From: Oikopleura dioica
Lineage: Eukaryota; Chordata; Appendicularia; Copelata; Oikopleuridae
NCBI GenBank assembly: GCA_907165135.1
Contig: OU015567.1
Location: 7,569,001 to 7,633,000 of the forward strand
Reading direction: 5' to 3'
DNA: 64,000 nucleotides
Shown here: one piece after another, positions 20,331 to 34,590 of the stretch
Layout of the letters: each line of letters begins with the position of its first letter
Position numbering within the stretch: the stretch's first letter is position 1
Notes under the pieces: generated by a model
What the model saw: only the letters and a program-made list of their open reading frames with translations
Told to the model about the DNA's origin: nothing
Database searches by the model: none
Made by a program: the position numbers and the translations under genes

Positions 20331-23196
20331 TGGACGCCATTCGTTCAGTTGTCAAGCATCGTGAGAGAGATAAGAATGAAAATCATCAATCGCAATAACC
20401 GAGACGTAATAACCCGTTGGACACTGAATTGGTACGTTTCTAAAAAATGTTGCATCAAATCGATTACGACTCTGATGTGAACGAAACTACTCTTGTTTCG
20501 TGTTTTCCGACTTGTTGTTTAGAACTTTTCTGAATCGATGTTCTGATTCGGATTAAAATTTTATTCACTCGTTTTTCTCACAGTCGCAATTACATGCAAT
20601 GAGAAGAGCTCGGTTATTCTGAGATGAGCCAAAAACATTCAAAATATGCTGCGACGTTCTTTAAGGAGGTAGATATCAAGAGTTGCCATTTTCTGTCAGA
20701 CTTTACTCCCAAAGTTTAAATAATAACAACCTTATTTTACTTTGGAAACAAAAAGTTTAAACCTTTCTCTATTTCCTATGGAAGCCGAAATTTCGAATTT
20801 CAAAAAAATGTTTAACAAAATTTTTCGTCAAAGATCGCTAACTTTCCTAAAATGGTCATTTTGGCGACAATCGGAGGTGCGCGATTTGCATTGTGGCACC
20901 TTGAAAGGTCAAGAAATCTAAATTTTTGGTTTCCATAGGAAAGAGATAATTGCCTAAAATAAATTTTGAGCCGAAAAAATAAGGGGTCACTATGTTAAAA
21001 ATTTGAGAAAACACTGACAGGAAATACGATTCTTGATATCTACCCCCTTAAAAAAGACGTTTTCAAGAGAGTGAGGAGAAGATTTAGAATCTTTTAAGAA
21101 TGATGTCATTTATTTGAGCATATTCTAGCGTGCCACTGCGTTGTTTTAGTCATTAGAAGAGTTTTTTCTCTTCATTTTTTTGCATAACTTTTACCGTAAT
21201 TTGGAGATTTTAGATGATCTATTTCATAAGATCCGTTGTTTACGATTTCCCTGGTAACATTTCCTGTAAAGATGGGAAATCCGGATTGAGCAGAAGGATG
21301 ATTCCGCAAAAACGAGACGCTTGAGCAACCCGGACATCCGGGGAAAAAAAGAGGAGCAGGTGCAGTTGGAGGATTTTGCAAACATGTGTGACTCGCAAAA
21401 AAAGGGAGAAGACGCGCGAAAACGTGCCACTGCTTGTTAGACAGATCGCGCTAAGCGTCAGTTCTCCCTGCTACAGATTTGGGGAAGAGTTTAGCGACAA
21501 GTTTACTCGGATTTTGACGGCTTATGAGTATGTTTGGCGAGGGAGAGAGGAAAATTTGTCGATTAGTTGAAAAAAAAAAATATTTTTTATAAGTTGAGGT
21601 TGGTACAGGCGGAGAAACCTACAATACTACCCGTAAACTCCCCGTTTTCGCCAAGGAGTTAAAATTCCATTAATCAACATCTTTCTTCTTCTGCGAAAAA
21701 GGAAATGTCAAACACACGCGTCTTAACAGTTCATCGCCTTCTCTTGAGAAAAATTTATGTCACTCTTTTATCCGTTCCAAGAACATGTGAATAGATCTCT
21801 TAAAACTTAAAAACTTAAAGAATGTATGGAATCTTATGACGAGGAAAGCATCCTCTTACAGTAACAAGGCAGCTGTCGAACATGGGTTTGCCTGTAACTG
21901 TGGCGGATCAAGAATTCTTGGCTTTTTAGTACTGTTTTTGCTTTTTGGAAAAGCCAGGAAGAAGTAAGGAAGAGATAGGAAATGAACGTTTTGTTTTACG
22001 AAAACGAGATTTACTCACAGCGCTCATTAATTAAATCAGCCTAGCTCTGAACTTTTGAACCTCTCTCCCTTTCCAATTATCAACGCGAAAAAAAAAACGC
22101 AGAAGAATTTTTTTTCTTCTTTTTTTCGAAGAATTGAATTTTTGTTACACGCAATTAACGAAGGTCTTTCTATTCAGAACAAAACTTTTGAAGAGTTTAT
22201 TATATTTTTGCGAGTTTATGAGTAAAAATAAGTTTCATTCAGTTCATTTTTCTGGCCTTTTCGTAAAATCAACATTTGTGGTCGGGCTGTTTTGACAGTC
22301 TAAATGGGTAATTTATACTTTTATTGAATGTAGCACCTTGAAACGGGCGCACCGCGCGGCACCGATGTTCTAAACCCGGGCACTAGAAAATGAGTATTTC
22401 ACAAAACGTTATCTTTCTTACGCTCGCGTCAGATACTGCACATCGTTTTTGCTGGTTGCGTTATCTGGTCGGCAGTGAACAAAATTGGCCATTTTACGTG
22501 CTCAAAAAATGCTCTAAAATTTCGCCTCACTTCGTCAGGCCTTGTTGAGCAGAGTTATGAAACATTTGTATGCACAAGTTCCTTCTTATCAACTAAGCTC
22601 ATTTGAAAAGTCCTTGAGCCCGGTATTTTCTAATCTGAGACAATATCCGAGGCTGGATCGAGACGATTTTCCCCCAATTTACCGGATAATGTCATAACAT
22701 TACCCACGACTCAGCATTTGTTTGCTCTGGCAGTGAGGGATTATTTTTTCTTTCTGATAAGATTCTATGGATCAAATTAGATATCATTCTTGTTGTCATT
22801 CGCTTATGAAGGGAGACGGATAGATTTGAAGGAGTTTCTTATTCAGGGAAATTCAGGATTAAGAAAAATCTGGCAGAAATGAAACTTTAGTTGTTGGCTT
22901 GAAAATATGTTGATTTATTGTCTTTCAATTGACCAGTCAATAAAATATAAAAACGCGCTGTGTTATGCGTCAGTTGCTTTTTTCAAGCGATTTGACACCT
23001 ACAGTGACAAGTCCTCTTCGCTACAGGGGAACAGTTGATCCTCCTCCCCAGATCCAAGTCACTTAGAAAAGTAGCTTCACTTTGCTAAGTCTTGAATCGT
23101 AAGTCAAAGCATAATCAATACAGAGAAAATTTCTACTACGAGATCACTCAAAGAAAGAGCATTAAATAATTCTTCATAGAAATTTTTAGTTCAAAA
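20331..23196. other. Intergenic; upstream of troponin I
   Basis: No gene recognised apart from the foldback element at 20.65-21.06 kb, listed separately. The sequence is AT-rich. The small open frames at 21172-21570 on both strands have no domain. Confidence 0.4.
20654..21062. mobile_element. Foldback element (about 400 bp), second MITE-like family
   Basis: Imperfect terminal inverted repeats: AAGGAGGTAGATATCAAGA with CTGTCAG on the left, and CTGACAG with TCTTGATATCTACCCCCTT on the right. Inner arms pair again around TTTCCTATGGAA and TTTCCATAGGAA. The flanks both contain GACGTT, which could be a target duplication. There is no coding capacity. Confidence 0.55.
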
Positions 23197-24597
23197 ATGG
23201 ACGACAGAAAGAAACATGAACTCTGGGGAAAGATCTTAAAATTCTGCCAAGGTAAAAATCCAACGCTAGTTTTTATGCTAAATCGTGTCTAAGAGGCTTT
23301 GAAAAAGGAAGTCGCCGATGCTGCAGAAAAGAAAAAGCAAGTTTTATCCGAGAGAATTGTTCCTCTTCCAAATCTCAGTGGAATGAGTAAGTCGTTTGTT
23401 TTTCGTTGGGGATTAAGTTGAGCAGTCGGAAATTACTGTACACGTACTATATTTGGTTAGCGACACTTTTCACGGTGACCTAATTCGCTAACTACAACTT
23501 TAGCTAATAGCGAGTTTGCACTAGCAGTTTTCTTTTCTGACGCTTGAAATGCCGAATTATTGCGTCCCCAGCACGCTAGAATCAAATCAATCCCGTAACC
23601 CATCACACAGATGATTAGTTGAACGATTCTCTCTCTTCGCCAAGTTGAAAATCTCCCCGGGCGCTAATCAGATTCGGGAAAATTACAGCTTATCGGAGAG
23701 CTCCCAGCAAAATAAGACAGCTCATAAAGTAAAGAAGTCCGCTATTTTGACGGCTCCGCAACATACTTTTTTTTCGAGCTCAATCCTTAAATTTAAATTG
23801 ACTTACGAAAAAATCTGTCTGAATATTACTGAATCTCAAGACTTTTCTTAGACAAGAAATTTCCGTAATTCATTATTCAAAAGTGCTTGCAATGTGGATT
23901 TTTGGAAAAAAAAAGTGTCGCGCTTTTCAAAATTTCAAATTGCTATTTGAGCGTCTTGATTGAAAACGCGGTTTCGCTCGTTCATTAGTTTCATCAAGTA
24001 CTCGACGGCGTGGACTTATTCCTGGCGTCATAATTTATGCCGCAATTGATATTGCTCATAACGCTACAAAACTCGTTCTGCAAAGTTGATCCTGGCCTAT
24101 TTGCTGAAAGCCAATTACAGCAGAAATTCGAGTTTAGAAAGATGATTTCCTTTTTAGGCGACGATGAACTCCGTCAGCTGTGCCGAGAAATTCACTCCAA
24201 ATGCGACAAAGTCGATGAAGAAAGATACGACCTCGAGATCAAAGTCAACAAGTTCGACTCTGAAGTTAAAGATCTCGAAATCAAAATTATGGATCTCCGA
24301 GGAAGTAAGTTGATTTTCTAGCTGTCAGAGAAAGCGATTCTAGGAGACTTGATTATTCAGATGACTCTTACGTAAATTTATAATCTAATTTGTACCCGCT
24401 CAAAATCAAAGCGGAACTATAAACACTAGCTTGAACTTTCTGACTTATCGTGCTCACGTCTCACCTTTTCAGGCAAATTCAAGAAGCCCCCACTTCGAAA
24501 GGTAAAGATGTCTACCGACCAGATGCTCTCCGCGCTCCTGGGCAAGCAGGGTGGCGGCAAGCAAGATCTCCGATCCGGCCTCAAAAAAGTCAAGTAA
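23197..24597 (+). CDS. Troponin I
   Basis: Four exons (23197-23251, 23294-23386, 24158-24304, 24473-24597) in consistent phase encode 139 residues. Troponin I inhibits actomyosin ATPase in the thin-filament troponin complex. Visible hallmarks are the troponin-C-binding N-terminal helix, the segment [17 protein letters not shown], the coiled-coil signature [14 protein letters not shown] for troponin T pairing, and the inhibitory/switch region [22 protein letters not shown] with a basic tail. It lacks the N-terminal extension of vertebrate cardiac forms. Intron 2 is unusually long (771 bp), while intron 1 is 42 bp. Confidence 0.95.
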
Positions 24598-24815
24598 ACA
24601 CCGAAATCAGCATTTTGTATTCTCACGCGGCATTTTACCCTTGTCTCTTTACTTGTAAATCGAAATAATACACTTGAACTGTCTTTTGAATCTACCTACT
24701 CTTCCTTGATTGCAATACGTAAGGAATAATCAGGCAAAATGTGTGATTGTTAATATATTATTTAGATAAATAGAAGTGGATTAAAATATTTAGCTTTTGA
24801 TTTCTTTCACGCTCA

Positions 24816-25870
24816 TTATTTGGAGAGGAGTTCAGTCGGAAGTGGGAAAACAATCGTGGAGTTTTTCTGAGCAGCGACTGTATTGAGAGTTTGGAGGTAT
24901 CTGAAGGAAACTTGCGGTTAGGGGTTGAATCTATAAATTACCGAAGTTGGAGGGCCTTGGGATTAGAAGCCATCATTCGCGCAGCATCAGCAATGTTTTT
25001 GGCTGCTTCCCGTTCGCCAACAGCCTGGGTCAGTTTGGCCTTTGCTTCTCGAGAAGCTTCAGCTTCTGCGGCCATGGCGCGTTGCATCTTTGAATTAACA
25101 ATTAAGACACTTATCTTGGTATAAAACTGACCGCAGGTGGAAGAATAATGTCTTTCACTTCGACGCTCTCTACTTTGATTCCCCAGTCGTCGGTGGCCTC
25201 ATCGAGGCTTCTTTGCAAAACCCGGGAGATTTCTTCTCGCTGATTCAAAATCTCCTGCAAGCTCTTTTGGCCAAGGATATTTCGCAAATGAGTTTGCGCA
25301 AGAAGACGCTTAAATAAAAAAACCGTGAGTGAATCAGATTTATGGGAAAACTTACGGTTGTGTGATTGTAATTCATGACAGAATCGATGGCTGCAAGAGG
25401 TTTGACAATTTTATACTGCGCAACTGCATCGACTCGGATAGTGACTGCGTCCTTGGATAAAACTTCTTGGCGGGGGATATCGAAGACTTGAGTACGGATA
25501 TCAACCTTGTGAAAATTTGAAATGAATGAACAATGCTTTAAATAAGATCTTTTTACCTTCTCAATGTGGTTGACAAAGAAATTGAGGCAGAACATACCCC
25601 TTTTCTCGCTGGAACCAGCTTGAAGTCGGCCAAGCTGGTAAATGACAGCTCTCTCGTAGTCCTCGAACGATTGTTGGAATCGCTCATTCTAGTAGCGGTA
25701 ATTACCTGGATCGTTTGAACCGCCTGACACCAGAAACACGGGAAGATTATGATCAGAATCCAGGTCAAAAATACCAAGATTCCGTCAAAAATACCAGGTG
25801 GTTTAGCTTCATCTTCATTCTTTCGTGGAATATACTCTTGATGCGCGATTTGCGTGTTGTTGAAAGTCAT
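24816..25870 (-). CDS. Stomatin-like SPFH-domain membrane protein
   Basis: Six exons (25870-25706, 25661-25557, 25505-25356, 25308-25132, 25087-24942, 24900-24816) in phase give 275 residues, close to vertebrate stomatin. Residues about 28-50 form the hydrophobic hairpin (FDGILVFLTWILIIIFPCFW). The SPFH domain follows (DYERAVIYQLGRLQ, VDIRTQVFDIPRQEVLSKDA, DDWGIKVESVEVKDIILP), then the C-terminal helix QRAMAAEAEASREAKAKL and the tail NSTIVFPLPTELL. Stomatins are cytoplasm-facing, oligomeric raft proteins that modulate ion channels. Introns are 41-51 bp. It is the last gene of the minus-strand cluster, 303 bp after the PIWI-like gene. Confidence 0.93.
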
Positions 25871-26172
25871 GTTTGCGCGAATGTGCTTGTATTCAAAATA
25901 AACTAGGTTAGAAATTCGTGTCTAGAAACTTTTGGACACTTTTTTGACTACTAGTAACTTTACTAGTAAATGCATCTGCCAATTCCTGAATGCGTAAATT
26001 TCCTGAATTCTTGAAACAAATAAAGAACAAATTAGACACTTATCTTACAACTAACTCGAGTAAATAGAGTCTTGTCGCAGAGTATGATTTCAATTCAGAG
26101 TATCCTTTTATTGTTTTTCAATGAAGAAGAAAGATAAATGCATAGATTTCCGTGGCAATGATACTTGACAAT

Positions 26173-28887
26173 TTAGATGAAAATAATTCCTTCTGGGTGT
26201 TCATTAAAATGCTCTTTGAATTCATTCGCTTTGATGATGCCTTCTTCGAGGCGGTTGCAAATCTTTCGGGCCCAGATCATGGGCCAGAGTTCTGGCTTTC
26301 TCTTTCTTTGGATTGAATGTTGGGGAGGCGCTTGTAAATCGTATAGAATTGACTGAAGCAAGTAATGGGTCATCGTTGTTGAGCGGTTGATCAGATGGAC
26401 ACTTATATTGGGTTTTATTATGCATGCAATACTCTGAGCAGTTGATACTTCAATAAATACCCTTCCCTGATAGGACGAATATTGCTCACAGCCGCGCCTC
26501 TTGTGGCAAACTCTTTCATAGGAGCTATATGGATATGGTTGCCACTGATCTCTTTTCTTCGGTCCAATCGTCGGTCAATTCCCTCTATTTTAGCCATTGT
26601 GACTCTCAAATTTGCACCATCCAAGTACTTCATCAGATGACCATGATCTCTTTGATTGATCATTCCCTTTTCATTTGACCATTTTGCTTTATTTGCGTCT
26701 TCGAGCATTTGATTGAAAATGTGAACGTCGAACTGACCACCAGCAAGAAGTAAAATCTCATCCGGTTCATACTTGAGTTTGGTTAAGATTGTGTTGATAC
26801 TGTCGGCGATATCTGAATAGCTTGTTTGTATCATAGTCCGAACAAAATTACAAACCTTCCATGAAGGTTCTTTGACCGTCATCCATGTATTCATTTGTGA
26901 GTTTAACGACTGGGTGCCCGGCTTTGAGGATGTTGCATGTATTGTACTGATTTTGCTTTCGCTCTTGATGATTGTAAACAAAACTGAAGTAGCCATTCGA
27001 TTCATGAATTGCAATAATCAACAAGGTTTTATTCTTCGGATAGCCTGTTAAAGTCCAATTACGAGTTTGTTTTGGCGCTCCAAGTTTTGTGATGATATCA
27101 TTCACTCGATTTTTCGAGTACTTTTCTATCCAGCGATCCCTTTTGAAAGATTTAATCGGAGTAACGCTGGAGAAATGTACCTGTCGCTTTGAGGGAATCT
27201 TGATTCAGTTTGGACAAAGACGGGCAAGTGAATATTGATGCACCTCTTCTTGATCTCTCTGTAAAGATCCTCCCGGAAAAGTGGCAAGATGAGCCACAGC
27301 AACGAGCTCTTGTTCTGCTCCCATGTATTGGGTAACTTTGCTACCCATGATTTTGGATCATGTTTTTCCTCGTTTTCGATCATTATCTCGCTAGGAGCTT
27401 TCATTTTGATTCCATTATCGTTGCAAATTTGCATCATCTGCGACTTAACAGCTCCTACAGCTTCTAGCTCAGAGCAGCACATAATTGTCCAGTTCTTAAT
27501 CGCTACTTTCTTGAGCTTGAGGTTAACTCTGCCTCTCGGAATCAAATCAGGATCGCATTTGAGTGTGTTGCCAGCGGATGTGAACCAAAGTGGAAACATT
27601 AAATGCATGGAACCAGCTTTTTGAAACATAAATCGAATCGCTTTCTGTGCATGAGCAAGAATAGAATTTTCCATTCGATATCGATCAGTATTTGCGACAG
27701 CTAGGTACTGCTGTTTCTGTGGATCGACAGTTCCAGTCATTGTCCACAACTCTGGAACGATAATTCTTTTCTCAAGCCAGTCAACCCCTGTCATGTCTGG
27801 ACCGGAATCGAAAGCGACAGTCAAGTATCCATCCTTTTCGTGCTTGTTTTGAAAGCAAATAGGCTGTTCGGCGATAGTGATGTTCAACCCTTGCTTTTCG
27901 TACATGCTCTTGATCGTCAGCCGTTTATTGTACGTTCTTTTTCCACCAGGGTTGGCGGTAACTGTCATGCATGAGTTTGGGCGAGCGTCTTTGCGGATGC
28001 CATCGATAGACGCGAACACGTCGAGTTCCTCATTGTAGACAACCTGGAATTGAATGGCTTCATCTATAGCTTGATCAAGTGACTCTTGACGGTTATTGTC
28101 ATCGTTGTCAAAGGCCTCTCTTATAATGGCCATGTATTCCAAAAGCGTGTAGTCCTCTACAATGTTTTGAACGATGACTGCTAAGTGCACTTTTCCTAAA
28201 GAATTCTTTTAGAATCCATACAATGGATTTATTAAGAAACCCGTTGCTTCGTCTTCGAAGAAGTGACTGAGCCGATAACTGTCATATCTATACGTTCTCT
28301 CCCTCACTGGAATTTCGTTTTCATCCCCGTCTCTATCATGATCATCATCTTTCTCAGTAGCATCTATCGGCGCAAATGCTAACTCAGGGTCAAAGTCGGA
28401 GAAGATCATCTGCGCCATGAGCTGGGAAAAAGTGGCACCACCGACGTTTCTATCATCCGTCAGTTTACATGTATCTATAAGCTTCAGATTCCATGCGTCT
28501 CCATGTTCTTCCGGAAAAGGCTTGACTTTAAAGAGGGAGATAATTTGACAGCAGAAGTTCCCATCACCGGCATCCTTCAATATTATGAAGAAAGGGAAAA
28601 AGAATGAGCAAAAAAACCTCTAAGAAATCATCATAGCCTCCTCTGATATGGAAGCCTTCTTTGGTTTGCAGAACTTCTTCTCCACCGTTATCTTTTAACA
28701 GCAAGATCGGAGTCTTCGGAGTGATTCTCGCGGACTTACTCGCGAATAGAAAGTTGCGATACGCTCTTTCTACTTCTTCGTAGGTTAACTGTTCTTCACA
28801 CGGTGATTTGAAGACTATTTCGTACCAAAAATACTTTCTTATGTTTGGTATGTCCAAGTTGATGGAGTGAGTCCATTCGAGGGCCAT
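26173..28887 (-). CDS. PIWI/Argonaute-like protein, slicer residues lost
   Basis: Six exons (28887-28618, 28574-28241, 28195-27181, 27139-26856, 26812-26449, 26401-26173) in phase encode 831 residues, a normal Argonaute length. The PAZ-end and L2 region is recognisable (TYNKRLTIKSMYEKQGLNI, then AEQPICFQ and VPELWTMTG), followed by MID and a PIWI domain ending in MTHYLLQSILYDLQ and PELWPMIWARKI. Alignment by eye to PIWI proteins puts the first catalytic Asp at AIHES (no Asp), the Glu finger at GQRTFME (Arg in its place) and the second Asp at LLLAGGQFD (lost). The THY histidine seems kept. Introns are 41-47 bp. The minus-strand ATG follows TTTAGA, a good trans-splice acceptor. The PIWI subfamily is more likely than AGO, but this was not tested by phylogeny. 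Confidence 0.82.
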
Positions 28888-29029
28888 TCTAAATAATCTG
28901 CGCTAAGACACAGCTTGTCAAAAAAAAAAGGTTTGATAAAGGCAGTGTAAACGGTAACATCAGAGAAAGATAGCTTTACATGTAAAATTTGGTCCTAAAA
29001 GCGTGCTGATTCCGCTAATTTACAATGAA

Positions 29030-29597
29030 TTACGATTCCATTTCGTCCTCATTGTTTTTCTGCTCGGCGTTTTCTTTATCGGCTTCAGTGTTCACTTCAC
29101 CGCCGGCTTCTTCTTCAGCCTCGTTTTCACCCTTTTCTTCTTCAGCTTTTTTTTCCTTCTTTTCTTTTGCCTAAATCTTGTTTTATCAAAAGCTACAGTG
29201 GAGAGCGAAAACCTTGTTAGCTTTCTTCACTTTTGCAGCTTCGAGCTCTGATTTCACAAGTGGAACCAAATCGTCAAATTCTGTCTCACTCAGAGCATCG
29301 ATGATGTCTGATTCTTTTAGCGTTTTTCGCTGATGATTCCTTTTATTATTTGATTGTTGCGGAAATGTACCTTGTTATTTGAAGCAACTTCTGTAGCAGT
29401 TTGACTGAGGTAAACGATGAAAAGTGATGTAGCTTTAGCAATCGCAAGTTTTGCGTCCTTTGATGAGAAAATGTTTCAATTTGAAAACTGGGAAAGTTCC
29501 AAACCTTGGCAACGATAGATCCTGGTGGAAGAGCCTCTTTGATAATTCGTGCTACGACAGCGTTTGGTAAAGAGAGATCTTCAACTTTATCGGACAT
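29030..29597 (-). CDS. POLE3: DNA polymerase epsilon subunit 3 / CHRAC histone-fold protein
   Basis: Four exons (29597-29505, 29457-29371, 29329-29213, 29170-29030) encode 145 residues, against 147 in vertebrate POLE3. The histone fold is plain: DLSLPNAVVARIIKEALPPG, then AIAKATSLFIVYLSQTATE and KRKTLKESDIIDALSETEF. A long Lys/Glu-rich acidic tail follows, as usual in this family. POLE3 pairs with POLE4 in DNA polymerase epsilon and with CHRAC15 in chromatin remodelling. The minus-strand ATG lies directly after an AG. The gene lies 143 bp upstream of the PIWI-like gene. Confidence 0.95.
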
Positions 29598-29758
29598 CTA
29601 GTAAATAAGAACTGGTACTTTAAATTTTTTAACTAATTTTTATCTATATTCGACTGATTTGACAATAATCGTAAAAGCAACTTTTAAAACACAGAACGAT
29701 AATAAAAATATAATGAACAGAGCGAGTGGTTGAATTTTATTTTCTTTTTGCTTATTTT

Positions 29759-30290
<532 letters not shown>

Positions 30291-30578
30291 TCTAAAACTA
30301 ACTTTGGCTCTCTGAATAAAAAGGGTCTCGAATAAAAAGTAATTTTGAAGACTTGAGGCGTGAAAGCTATTCAAAAACAGTCTGCATAGAATCGTTAAAA
30401 GGGAAAATAAAAATTAGTCACGATTCGTGACTCACGAATCATGAATAACAAGTAGTGGATTAAGGATATTGCAGCGAAATACTGAATTGATGGAAAGTAC
30501 AAGATATCTGTTAGTAATACGTAAGCTCGATGGCAAGATAATGAAAGAAGATTGAATTCGTAATTGAAACTTGAAAGA

Positions 30579-31439
30579 CTATTTTTTGAGCATCTTGTTC
30601 ATCTGCTTGTTCATACTCTGTGTTTTCAAGTTGTTTCTTTGAATCGCCAAATCAACATCGTCAATGAGCTCGTCTTGGGCGTCGATTTCAGTTTGAAGCG
30701 TCAAACCGAGGTTTTTCAGACGCGATAGACCAGATGACATATCGGTAAGATTTTGCTCAATCTAAGAAACTCCTTGTTGATTTCTCGGGAATTGATGATC
30801 TTGTAGTTACCTGTTGTTCTCTTGTACTTGGAGCCTTCTTGTTGGCCAATCTACTCATGTGATCGGCGCTAGAAGACGAAGACATGCCGCTTGACTGGCC
30901 AAGCGAGCTAGGGTTCGAGCTAGAAACTGAAGAGGCAGCCGTTGCCTTCGCTGGACTCGATGACTTCTTGGACGGAGAGCTGCTTGCATCACCTTTTGGT
31001 TTCTTTCCGAACCAGTTTTGCATCGTCTGACCCCAGAAAGACTTATAAAATCATAGTTTTTGGATGATGGTGAGTCTAGCCTTACTTTTATTGATTTGAG
31101 ATGACCTTCAGATTCGCGCAGGTGAGACTCGGACTCTTCTAGGCGCCCTTTCGTCCTGATTAAATTGATGAAATGTCTGTAACTTCTTACTCTTATGATT
31201 ACCTTTCCAAAACTTCTCTTTGTCTGTATAATTCACTCGCAGTTTGGGCTCCTATTTCTTCTGATTCAGCGATTTTTTGAAGGGCTCTCTTGGATTTTTC
31301 TTTACAACTTATATTCTCGAAAGAATTCGTTACTCACCTGAGTCGAGGAGAGTCCTCCGTCATTTTTCTGAACCTGAACGGAATAATCCTTGTTCGGATC
31401 GAACTCGGCATTGAACTCTGCGTCGTCCCAGTTGCTCAT
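30579..31439 (-). CDS. SNAP29: SNAP29-like Qbc SNARE
   Basis: Five exons (31439-31338, 31288-31203, 31155-31086, 31041-30811, 30761-30579) in phase encode 223 residues. There are two SNARE helices: one from about residue 35 (ALQKIAESEEIGAQTASELY, then RQREVLER) and one at the C-terminus (SGLSRLKNLGLTLQTEIDAQ, then DELIDDVD). They are joined by a Ser/Ala-rich linker, and the linker has no cysteine cluster for palmitoylation, as in SNAP29. SNAP29 serves endosomal, autophagosomal and ciliary fusion. The ATG is only 46 bp after the stop of the upstream gene and directly follows AATAGA, so the two are probably co-transcribed and trans-spliced. Confidence 0.9.
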
Positions 31440-31484
31440 TCTATTGAAAAGAAAAATGAACATTTTTTACAATAAATAGTAAAT

Positions 31485-32239
31485 TTAATTCATGAGAATC
31501 TGTTTCTTCAAAAGTTCCAGCGTGGACTTTACTTCCTCAAGTTCTTTTCTCAATTTCTCGTTTTCTGCCGAAATCTCTGAGATCTTATTTGACAAAGTTT
31601 GACTTTCGATCGACGATTTATTCTTGTCCAAATGCATCAGTCTCATCTCTTGTCTGAAAAAGGACTGGATAGATAGTAGAAGGACGCTGTCTACCTGATA
31701 CTCATGATTTCTCTATTCAAGTCTAGCAATTCGTTACTGACCGCTGCACTGGCGTTTTTGGGGTCTAGGAAATCAACGCTTGAAAATGACTTTTTGAAAA
31801 GAAACTTACCGATATCAGGATTATAGTAAATAATATTGTAATAAATGTAGTGAAGAATTCCAGAAATAAGATTGTACGCGACGAGAAATGTCAAAAGCTG
31901 GCCAAAAAAGTTCGAGCCCTTTTCATTTGCTGATTTCTCGGTAAGATTGATCGACGAGTTCATGAACATTCTCCTCCGAGCTGGATCTTTCTCCAGCCTC
32001 GCCGAGATCTGGTGGTCCAAATTTGCAAGACCCTTTTTCATACATTTAATTCTGCGTTATTTCATACTGGAAATCCTTACATTTCCAACAGGAATGAAGA
32101 TATTCTTTCTGATAATCGGTGATTTTGTCGAAATATCCATACAAATGTCTGTCGCTGGCTTACAAATTGACAGCCAGCTTTTGTAAAGAGGCCCGTGATT
32201 TGGAAATGCGAGGTTCCTGACAAAAACGCGCGAAATCAT
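31485..32239 (-). CDS. Unknown membrane protein with C-terminal coiled coil, possibly mitochondrial
   Basis: Four exons (32239-32081, 32032-31810, 31764-31695, 31653-31485) in phase encode 206 residues. I do not recognise the family. The N-terminus (MISRVFVRNLAF) is basic, amphipathic and free of acidic residues, as in mitochondrial presequences. A single hydrophobic segment (FFGQLLTFLVAYNLISGILH) lies near residue 105, followed by a Tyr-rich stretch. The last 70 residues form a charged heptad coiled coil (ENEKLRKELEEVKSTLELL). It is probably the upstream partner of SNAP29 in a two-gene operon, with 46 bp between stop and start. Confidence 0.75.
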
Positions 32240-32613
32240 TGAGTTCAATTTCTAAGGTTCAAGATTGTTCACGTATATTTTTTATCCGATGTAATAACAG
32301 GCAATAAGATATCCTTTTGTTACATGTGAGTTTTTCTTTTTATGAATGGTGGGTACGAGCTCTCAACAAAGAAGGAAAAAATCTAGGAAAGAAACTATCG
32401 GAAAGTTGGATTTTAGGAATAAGCTTTACTAAAAACTAAATCGAGTTAAATAAAGAAACAAGCCGCAATGTGAAGATTAATTTTAAAATTTCAAGTGTAC
32501 AGAAACAAAAGTCTTTCGTGAGAAGTTGAAAAATAACATACAGGCTAACTTTATACTTTTATCTTTTTTATAACATTGTTACATGTATTGGCGTGAGTGT
32601 TTTTCTTCAGTGT

Positions 32614-34225
<1,612 letters not shown>

Positions 34226-34454
34226 CTGAAGATCGATTAGAAGTAAAAATACGCAATTGAAATCGAGCAAATTTGATGAAGAAAATAGAAGAGAAAGAAA
34301 GAAATAGGAAGAAAGGTATTTTGATGAGAACAGCGGATTTCGTGCCCAACTAGTGTGCTCCAATGCGCGCTTCATACAAGGTCAAAAGTGAAAGAAAAAG
34401 AGCTTGAGAAGATGGACTAATTGATGATGTTCCTTTTATTATTTTTTACCTGGT

Positions 34455-34590
34455 TGAGTTGTTTGATGACCGCGGTGACTTCTTCTTGCTCCGCCTTTTC
34501 GGATGATTTGGGCGCTCGAAACTTCTTCGAACTGGGTTTCAGATATTTATCTCCTTCGTCAGACTTGCGTGTTCGTTTTTGGGGCATAAA
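34455..34590 (-). CDS. Possible alternative 5' exon of PSMC5, or a small separate ORF
   Basis: On the minus strand an ATG at 34590 opens a 46-codon frame rich in Lys/Arg/Ser (start MPQKRTRKS, end VIKQLNQ). It ends in phase 0 at a GT donor (GTAAAA at about 34450). Splicing to the acceptor just before 34225 would add 46 residues in frame to Rpt6. Family members start near the 34225 ATG, so this would be a lineage-specific extension. It could instead be a uORF-like transcript or a chance frame. Confidence 0.35.
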
